From JADDRA01 sp051005375 (lineage in GTDB: Bacteria; Actinomycetota; Acidimicrobiia; Acidimicrobiales; CADCSY01), in contig JBPCJK010000038.1 of NCBI GenBank assembly GCA_051005375.1, positions 1 through 18,654 of the forward strand: a DNA stretch of 18,654 bases, in the 5' to 3' direction. The notes beneath the pieces are model-generated. The model worked only from the letters and a program-made list of their open reading frames with translations, made no database searches and was not told where the DNA came from. Within the stretch, counting starts at the first letter, position 1. Each line of letters starts with the position of its first letter. The translations under genes and the position numbers were made by a program. This document shows, piece after piece, positions 14,234 to 18,654 of the stretch.

Positions 14234-14647
14234 TCAGTCGGTAGGCGGCTGGCGTAGGCGCTTGGTCTGGCCCCGGCGGGACTTGGCGTCGAGGCGCCGC
14301 CGCCGGGAACCCATCGTCGGTCGGGTGGGCCGGCGGGCCGGCGCCACATAGAGCGCCTCGGCCAGGCGGGCCTGGAGGCGGTCGAGGGCGATAGCCCGGT
14401 TCCGGGCCTGGGAGCGCTCGTCCGACGCCACCACCCGCACCTCGGAGCCGAGGCGCTCGAGCAGCCGTTGGCGCTGGCGGGGGCCGAGCGACGCCGACCC
14501 GACCACGTCGAAGACCACCTCGGCCCGGGTGTCGGAGGTGTTGGCGTGCTGGCCGCCGGGCCCGCCGCTGCGGCTGAACCTCCAGTGCAGCTCGGCCACG
14601 TCGATGGCACAGCCCCGGCTGAGCACCAACCGCTCCCCGCCAGCCAC
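14234..14647 (-). CDS. arfB: ArfB-type peptidyl-tRNA hydrolase, ribosome rescue
   Basis: A 137-residue class I release-factor-like protein that hydrolyses peptidyl-tRNA on stalled ribosomes. The N-terminal catalytic domain has WRFSRSGGPGGQHANTSDTRAEVVFDV with the GGQ at residues 31-33. The C-terminal tail is highly basic (TRPTMGSRRRRLDAKSRRGQTKRLRQPP), matching the ArfB tail that enters the empty mRNA channel. There is no codon-recognition domain, which excludes RF1/RF2. I chose the GTG at 14647 because TACGGT lies 7 bases upstream and the protein then begins like other ArfB proteins. A longer form from GTG at 14692 would start inside the 62 bases left between this start and the acetyltransferase stop. 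Confidence 0.9.
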   Translation of the reverse strand: MAGGERLVLSRGCAIDVAELHWRFSRSGGPGGQHANTSDTRAEVVFDVVGSASLGPRQRQRLLERLGSEVRVVASDERSQARNRAIALDRLQARLAEALYVAPARRPTRPTMGSRRRRLDAKSRRGQTKRLRQPPTD

Positions 14648-14654
14648 GGTGCCG

Positions 14655-14660
14655 ACCGTA
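14655..14660 (-). promoter_or_regulatory. Candidate -10 (TACGGT) for arfB, leaderless
   Basis: TACGGT on the minus strand, 7 bases before the GTG at 14647. It is used together with the family N-terminus to choose this start over longer in-frame options. Confidence 0.5.
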
Positions 14661-14708
14661 GCGGCCCCCGCCTCTCGGCCCTCGCCCTTCACGGTGGTGG
14701 AGGTTCCG

Positions 14709-15140
14709 TCACAGGTCGAGCACCACGGTGTGGTGGGACATGTCGGTGGCGGCCAGGTAGCCCTCACCCTCCACCATCCAGCCCCGGCGACGGTAGAAGT
14801 CCAGGGCGGTGTCGCGGCCGTCGGCCCACAGCACCGCCACCCCTGACGCCTGGGCCCTCGCCACCACCGCCCCGAGCAGCTGGGTCCCCAGGCCGGTGCC
14901 CCGGAGCTCGGGCGTCACCGCCATGCCCCGCACCCGCCAGGCGTCGACGCCTGGCCGCCAGGTGGTCGGGGCGGGGCTGATGGTCACGACGGCCACCGGG
15001 CGTCGGCCCTGGTCGAGAACGGCCAGGTGGAAGGCGCCCGGCTCCTCGTCTTCGGGGAAGCGCACCTCGAGGTCGGCCCGACCGCTGCGCAGCACCTGCC
15101 GACGCAGGTCGTGGGTGTCCTCGGCCGCCACCTCCGTCAC
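14709..15140 (-). CDS. GNAT family N-acetyltransferase
   Basis: A 143-residue GNAT enzyme, transferring an acetyl group from acetyl-CoA to an unknown amine. The N-terminus VTEVAAEDTHDLRRQVLRSGR is typical of small GNATs. The acetyl-CoA-binding motif A is WRVRGMAVTPELRGTGLGTQLLGAVVARAQ (Q/RxxGxG/A form, RGTGLG). The C-terminal ALDFYRRRGWMVEGEGY is the conserved motif B. The open frame extends far upstream across the neighbouring NifU-like gene. GTG at 15140 gives the expected N-terminus, while GTG at 15176, ten bases after that gene's stop, is an alternative. Neither has a strong ribosome binding site. Likely cotranscribed with the gene at 15187-15450. Confidence 0.85.
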   Translation of the reverse strand: MTEVAAEDTHDLRRQVLRSGRADLEVRFPEDEEPGAFHLAVLDQGRRPVAVVTISPAPTTWRPGVDAWRVRGMAVTPELRGTGLGTQLLGAVVARAQASGVAVLWADGRDTALDFYRRRGWMVEGEGYLAATDMSHHTVVLDL

Positions 15141-15186
15141 TCCCGTCCCGGTGGGGACGCCACGGTGGGAGCGCACCGTCGCCCGC

Positions 15187-15450
15187 TTACAGGTGCTCGG
15201 CGGCGGCAGCCTGCACGGCAGCGGTGATGAGGTCCCAGTCAGCGTCGGAGCGGCGGGTGACGGTGACGAAGTTGGCCGTGCCGAACACCGACGCCACCCC
15301 TTCGGTACGCAGGACCTCGGCGGCGAAGCGGTTGCCGGCGGCATCGGCCTCGTCGGCGTCGGCCACGTTCATGGTCGCCGGCAGGGTGAGGTCCAGGGTG
15401 TACTTGGTGGCGTCGGGGTTGGGCGTGGGCGAAGGGGTGGCGGTGGCCAT
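15187..15450 (-). CDS. NifU N-terminal domain (Nfu_N-like) small protein
   Basis: An 87-residue protein matching the N-terminal domain found on Nfu/NifU-type iron-sulfur scaffold proteins: TPNPDATKYTLDLTLP near the start, AAEVLRTEGVASVFGTANFVTVTRRSDADWDLITAAV at 43-79. The cysteine-bearing C-terminal Nfu domain (CxxC) is absent and there are no cysteines at all, so it cannot itself hold an Fe-S cluster in the classical way. Stand-alone versions exist in actinobacteria. The ATG has TACCGT 6 bases upstream (leaderless). Function unproven; it may bind a partner in cluster assembly. Confidence 0.8.
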   Translation of the reverse strand: MATATPSPTPNPDATKYTLDLTLPATMNVADADEADAAGNRFAAEVLRTEGVASVFGTANFVTVTRRSDADWDLITAAVQAAAAEHL

Positions 15451-15456
15451 CCTCGA

Positions 15457-15462
15457 ACGGTA
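15457..15462 (-). promoter_or_regulatory. Candidate -10 (TACCGT) for Nfu_N-like gene, leaderless
   Basis: TACCGT on the minus strand, 6 bases before the ATG at 15450, in the 27-base gap after the ABC permease stop. No ribosome binding site between. Confidence 0.55.
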
Positions 15463-15477
15463 GCCCGCGTTGTCTTG

Positions 15478-16308
15478 CTAGCGGACGGTGACACGTCCCC
15501 GCAGGGCGAGCAGGGCGAGGGTCATGCTCACCGCCGCGGTGAGGGCCACGGCGGCCACTCCCCCAGCCAGTGAGCCGAGGTCCCATCCCGAGGACACCAG
15601 CGACCGCAGCCCGTCGAGGACGTAGGTCACCGGGTTGTAGCGGGCGATGGTGCTGAGCCAGCCGGTGAGGGCCGCCCTCGGCAGGTAGGCGGTGGTCAGA
15701 AAGGCGAACGGGAAGAAGATGACGTGGCTGGCACTGACAGCCGCCGGGTTCCCGGTCTTCAAGGCGATGGCGTAGGGGAAACCGGTGAAGGCCAGCCCCC
15801 AGGAAGCGGCGAGGACGATGAAGGCGGCCATGCCCACCAGCCCGGTGGCGAAGTGCACCCCGACCACCAGGGCGAGGACGATGATGGGGACCGTGAGCGC
15901 CGCCACCAGGGTGAAGTCGGCGACCATGAGGCCGAGGAGGAGGGCGAGGCGGTGCACCGGTGTCATGAGCAGGCGGTCGAAGTACCCGGACTGGAGGTCG
16001 GTTACCAGCGTCGACGCCCTGGAGCTGCCGGTGACGGCGAAGATGATGGCCACCGGGAGCTGGAAGGCCTTGATGTCGAACCCTGGGCCGAGGCCGTCGG
16101 CGACGGTCTGGAGGGACCCGGTGTTGACCACGAAGAAGAACACGGGGATGACCAGGAAGGGGATCACGGCAGCCGGCTTACGGGGGATGGCCCGCACCGC
16201 CCGGCCGGCGACGGCGACCACGTCGGAGACGAAGCCGGCCTGTCGGCCCTGGATCCTCGCCCTCGCCGGTGGTGCGGCAGTGGTCGGGGCCGTGGCTGGC
16301 ACGCTCAC
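15478..16308 (-). CDS. ABC-2 type exporter, permease protein (DrrB-like)
   Basis: A 276-residue membrane permease with about six hydrophobic segments after a Pro/Ala-rich cytoplasmic N-terminus. Family marks are RKPAAVIPFLVIPVFFFVVNTGSL, then TDLQSGYFDRLLMTPVHRLALLLG (the conserved cytoplasmic loop), and the C-terminal block TAYLPRAALTGWLSTIARYNPVTYVLDGLRSL characteristic of DrrB/NodJ-like ABC-2 transporters. The ATG overlaps the ATPase stop by 4 bases, so the two proteins form one exporter. It is not a near copy of the permease at 7413-8249. Likely cargo is a lipid, polyketide or drug; sequence does not tell. Confidence 0.9.
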   Translation of the reverse strand: MSVPATAPTTAAPPARARIQGRQAGFVSDVVAVAGRAVRAIPRKPAAVIPFLVIPVFFFVVNTGSLQTVADGLGPGFDIKAFQLPVAIIFAVTGSSRASTLVTDLQSGYFDRLLMTPVHRLALLLGLMVADFTLVAALTVPIIVLALVVGVHFATGLVGMAAFIVLAASWGLAFTGFPYAIALKTGNPAAVSASHVIFFPFAFLTTAYLPRAALTGWLSTIARYNPVTYVLDGLRSLVSSGWDLGSLAGGVAAVALTAAVSMTLALLALRGRVTVR

Positions 16309-17300
16309 CTGGCCACCTCGGCCAGGGGGGGCCGGTCATCGCCGGTGTGATCACCGCCGAGGTGATCGCCGGTGAGGGCGAGGAACACGTCGTCGAGTGT
16401 CGGGGTCCGCAAGGTCAGCGTCCGGACCCTGATCCCGCACCCGGCGAGGGTGATGGCGACGGGGCTGAGGGCGGCGGCGCCGTCGACCACGCCGATGGCC
16501 AGCTCCCCGCCCCGCTCGTCGCCCCGGACGTCGACTCGCTCGACGCCCACCACTTCGGCAAGGGCCCGCCTGGCCGGCCCGGTGTCGCCGTCGACGGAGG
16601 CCACGATGACGTCGGCGCCGATGGAGCGCTTCAGCTCTGCGGGCGTGCCCTCGGCCACCAACCGCCCCCGGTCGATGATCCCCACCCGAGCGGCCAGGGC
16701 GTCGGCCTCCTCCAGGTACTGGGTGGTGAGGAAGATGGTCATGCCGAGCTCCACGTTTACCCTCCGCACCTCCTCCCACACCCGCTGCCGGCTGGCCGGG
16801 TCAAGGCCGGCGGTGGGCTCGTCGAGGAACAGCACGACCGGGTTGTGCACGAGCGCGGCAGCCAGGTCGAGGCGGCGCTTCATGCCCCCCGAGTAGGTCT
16901 CGATGGGCCGGTCGAGTGCGTCACCGATGTCGACGAGCCGGCGCAGGTCGTCGAGGCGGGCGTTGGTCTCGGCTCGAGTCAGGCCGTAGAGCCGGGCCTG
17001 GAGGGCCAGCAACTCGACGCCGGTCTGGGTGCCGTCGAGGGCAGCCTCCTGGAGGGCCGCCCCGATCTTGAGGCGCACGACGCCGGCCTCGGTGGCGACA
17101 TCGTGACCGGCGACGTGAGCCCGCCCCCCGGTGGGCGCCAGCAGGGTGCACAGCATCCGAACCAACGTCGACTTACCGGCGCCGTTGGGGCCGAGGAAGC
17201 CGTAGACCTGCCCGGCGGGCACGGCCAAGTCGACCCTGTCCACGGCCACGGTGCGTGCGAACCTGCGCTCCAGGCCCTCGGTCTCCACGGCCATCGTCAC
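16305..17300 (-). CDS. ABC-2 exporter, ATP-binding protein (DrrA-like)
   Basis: A 331-residue ATPase of the daunorubicin-resistance (DrrA) type. Walker A GPNGAGKST (37-45), Q-loop ALQE, signature YSGGMKRRLDLA, Walker B VVLFLDEPTAGLDP, and a switch region TTQYLEEADALA in which Gln replaces the usual His of the H-loop, as in DrrA-like proteins. The C-terminal domain (about 220-331) ends TPTLDDVFLALTG, also typical. The start is a GTG with TAGCGT 8 bases upstream; an ATG two codons later is an alternative. Cotranscribed with the following permease through an ATGA overlap. Confidence 0.92.
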   Translation of the reverse strand: MTMAVETEGLERRFARTVAVDRVDLAVPAGQVYGFLGPNGAGKSTLVRMLCTLLAPTGGRAHVAGHDVATEAGVVRLKIGAALQEAALDGTQTGVELLALQARLYGLTRAETNARLDDLRRLVDIGDALDRPIETYSGGMKRRLDLAAALVHNPVVLFLDEPTAGLDPASRQRVWEEVRRVNVELGMTIFLTTQYLEEADALAARVGIIDRGRLVAEGTPAELKRSIGADVIVASVDGDTGPARRALAEVVGVERVDVRGDERGGELAIGVVDGAAALSPVAITLAGCGIRVRTLTLRTPTLDDVFLALTGDHLGGDHTGDDRPPLAEVAR

Positions 17301-17308
17301 GGGCGATG

Positions 17309-17314
17309 ACGCTA
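17309..17314 (-). promoter_or_regulatory. Candidate -10 (TAGCGT) for the DrrAB-like exporter genes
   Basis: TAGCGT on the minus strand, 8 bases before the GTG at 17300, and overlapping the stop codon of the small coiled-coil gene. It suggests the exporter has its own leaderless promoter. Confidence 0.45.
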
Positions 17315-17548
17315 CTCCTGGCTCCCCCCGACACTGTCCTCGTCGGCGATGTGGGCGTGGTCGAAGTGCTCGACGGCGATCTGGTCGGCCGTGGCTGCCA
17401 GCTCGGCCTGCAGGCCCTCGATCTCGGCCAGGAGCTCCTGGGCTCGCTCGGTGCGGCCCTGGACCAGCGCCCGTTCGCGGTTCTCAACCAGCTCGGTGAG
17501 CTGCAGCTCCACACCGACGGCGTGGTCCTCCATGCGGGGGTCGCTCAT
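17312..17548 (-). CDS. Small coiled-coil protein, 78 residues, unknown function
   Basis: A short, acidic, soluble protein. Residues 13-60 form one long predicted amphipathic helix (VELQLTELVENRERALVQG, then TERAQELLAEIEGLQAELAAT) with regular hydrophobic heptads, so it probably makes a coiled-coil dimer. The C-terminus is His/Asp-rich (VEHFDHAHIADED). I do not recognise a family. It is read in the same direction as the ABC exporter, ending 11 bases before its start, and has TAGGCT 9 bases upstream of its ATG. It could be a small partner of the exporter, but nothing in the sequence proves it. Confidence 0.6.
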   Translation of the reverse strand: MSDPRMEDHAVGVELQLTELVENRERALVQGRTERAQELLAEIEGLQAELAATADQIAVEHFDHAHIADEDSVGGSQE

Positions 17549-17557
17549 AGCGCAGGC

Positions 17558-17563
17558 AGCCTA
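17558..17563 (-). promoter_or_regulatory. Candidate -10 (TAGGCT) for the 78-residue gene
   Basis: TAGGCT on the minus strand, 9 bases before the ATG at 17548, the same hexamer as in front of the divergent gene at 17770. Confidence 0.4.
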
Positions 17564-17705
17564 GAGAGGATGCGCCGCGCGCGCAGCCGTGGCCCGAGCG
17601 GCCCTGCTCGCCCGGGAATCCTCGTCGAAACAGCAGCGTGGCAACAGCAGACGGATTCCCGAGCTCGGGCGAAGCGGCAAGAGCGGGAAAGCAACGCCTT
17701 TCACT

Positions 17706-17726
17706 CTCGGCGGCGAAGCCGCCGAG
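17706..17726. other. Perfect 9-bp hairpin in divergent region
   Basis: CTCGGCGGC (17706-17714) and GCCGCCGAG (17718-17726) flank a GAA triloop. It lies 43 bases before the flavoprotein start, upstream of its -10 hexamer. It may be an operator or a structural element; it has no T-run and is not in a terminator position for either flanking gene. Confidence 0.4.
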
Positions 17727-17757
17727 CCAAGAGCAGGGTGCCTGTCCGCTGGTCCCG

Positions 17758-17763
17758 TAGGCT
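17758..17763 (+). promoter_or_regulatory. Candidate -10 (TAGGCT) for flavoprotein gene, leaderless
   Basis: TAGGCT lies exactly 6 bases before the ATG at 17770, with no ribosome binding site between. Confidence 0.55.
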
Positions 17764-17769
17764 CTGGCC

Positions 17770-18654
17770 ATGACCGGGCGCTACGACCTCGTCGTCGTGG
17801 GCATGGGTTCGGGCGGCATGGTGGCAGCCGAGTTCGCCGCGTCGCTCCCGCTGCGGGTGGCGGTGGTCGAACGCCACCGGGTGGGAGGCGAGTGCCTGTG
17901 GACCGGCTGCGTGCCCAGCAAGGCGCTACTGGCGTCGGCCAAGGTGGCGCAGCTCATGCGCACCGCAGATCGCTGGGGCCTGTCGGCGGTGGAACCCACC
18001 ATCGACACCGCGGCGGTGTGGGCCCGCGTCAGCGCCATTCAGGAGAGCATCGCCACCACCGACGACAGCCCCGGGCGCTTCGAGGCCCTGGGCATCGAGG
18101 TGGTGTCGGGGGAAGCCCGTCTGGTGGGGCCCCAGAAGGTGGCGGTGGGCGACCGGGTCCTGCACACCCGTTTCATCCTGCTGTGCACCGGCAGCCGGCC
18201 GTCGCCGTTGCCCATCGACGGGCTGGCCGACGCCGGCTACCTGACCAACGAGACAGTCTTTGGCCTGGAGCGAGCGCCGGCGTCGATCACCATGATCGGC
18301 GGCGGTCCCATCGCCGTCGAGCTGGCCCAGGCCATGGGCCGCCTCGGCGTCGCCGTCACCGTGTTGGAGAAGATGGACGCCATCCTCACCAGGGAGGAGC
18401 CGGCCCTGGTCGCCACCCTCTCCAGGCTGTTGGCCGAGGAGGGCGTCGAGCTCCACACCGGCGTCGACATCGAGCGGGTCAGCATTCAGGAGGGGCGCAA
18501 GGTGGTGCACGCCAGCCTGGCTGGCGGCCGGCGGCGGTGGGAGTCCGAGGAGCTGCTGGTGGCCGCCGGTCGCAGCCCCAACATCGACGGTCTCGGGCTC
18601 GAGGCGGTCGGTGTCAAGACCTCCCCCCGAGGGGTGGTGGTCGACAACCGGATG
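17770..18654 (+). CDS. Class I flavoprotein disulfide reductase (mercuric reductase/lipoamide dehydrogenase-like), 3' truncated
   Basis: The first 295 residues of a protein that family members complete at about 460-480; the window ends before the stop. FAD-binding motif VVVGMGSGG (residues 8-16) near the N-terminus. The redox-active disulfide is Cys42/Cys47 in GGECLWTGCVPSKALL. TGSRPSPLPIDG follows. The NAD(P)-binding motif is GGGPIAVELAQAMGRLG (from 177), then VAAGRSPNIDGLGLEAVGV. CLWTGCVPSK and DDSPGRFEALGIEVVSGEAR place it nearer to MerA-like FAD-containing oxidoreductases than to true E3 of pyruvate dehydrogenase. The N-terminal metal-binding domain and, in this window, the C-terminal Cys pair of mercuric reductase are not seen, so mercury reduction is not claimed. 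It reduces or oxidises a disulfide or related substrate with NAD(P)H. Confidence 0.9.
   Translation, partial: MTGRYDLVVVGMGSGGMVAAEFAASLPLRVAVVERHRVGGECLWTGCVPSKALLASAKVAQLMRTADRWGLSAVEPTIDTAAVWARVSAIQESIATTDDSPGRFEALGIEVVSGEARLVGPQKVAVGDRVLHTRFILLCTGSRPSPLPIDGLADAGYLTNETVFGLERAPASITMIGGGPIAVELAQAMGRLGVAVTVLEKMDAILTREEPALVATLSRLLAEEGVELHTGVDIERVSIQEGRKVVHASLAGGRRRWESEELLVAAGRSPNIDGLGLEAVGVKTSPRGVVVDNRM

Noticed and set aside
17926..18510. Minus-strand frame of 194 codons at the right end
   Set aside because: Antisense to an unmistakable flavoprotein reductase read on the plus strand; its His/Gln-rich translation has no family marks.
17770..18654. Mercury-resistance (mer) operon
   Set aside because: Only a MerA-like flavoprotein core is visible, with no heavy-metal domain and no merR, merT or merP nearby.

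Overview
This is a very GC-rich, gene-dense bacterial chromosome window. It most likely comes from a high-GC actinobacterium, possibly of the Acidimicrobiia type, though the class is an inference. The signs are a 13E12/DUF222-type HNH protein, a DUF3151 protein, an actinobacterial-style acyl-ACP desaturase, many GTG starts, and TANNNT -10 hexamers sitting 6 to 9 bases in front of start codons, which is typical of leaderless transcription.

Layout. (1) 1-445: the 3' end of an HNH endonuclease gene, apparently frameshifted at a six-C run. (2) 743-4621, all on the minus strand and read right to left: SirB1-family protein, MarR regulator, MFS exporter, patatin-like lipase, DUF3151 protein. MarR and MFS overlap by 4 bases and MFS and patatin by 17, so they form a tight cassette. 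(3) 4769-8249, plus strand: glycerophosphodiester phosphodiesterase, a zinc-LID-type adenylate kinase, and an ABC-2 exporter pair. (4) 8465-9304, minus strand: a secreted Gly/Ser-rich protein with four spaced cysteines. Its gene is preceded by a structured leader resembling a class I cyclic-di-GMP (GEMM) riboswitch. (5) 9522-11515, plus strand: an OmpR-type response regulator and histidine kinase, convergent with a membrane-anchored Pro/Thr-rich protein (11536-12201). (6) 12344-15450, mostly minus strand: acyl-ACP desaturase with a perfect 20-bp palindrome over its promoter, AlkA-type DNA glycosylase, ArfB-type ribosome rescue factor, GNAT acetyltransferase and a small NifU N-terminal-domain protein. 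One short plus-strand gene (14021-14224) lies among them. (7) 15478-17548, minus strand: a second, DrrAB-like ABC-2 exporter and a small coiled-coil protein. (8) 17770 to the end, plus strand: the first 295 residues of a class I flavoprotein disulfide reductase of the mercuric reductase/lipoamide dehydrogenase type.

Most genes are ordinary housekeeping or accessory genes. I see no phage, IS element, CRISPR array, tRNA or rRNA, and no complete undescribed defence system. The signals most worth following are the structured leader at 9317-9400 and the Cys-repeat/Gly-Ser protein it precedes, the palindrome at 13312-13331, and the recurrent leaderless promoter architecture.
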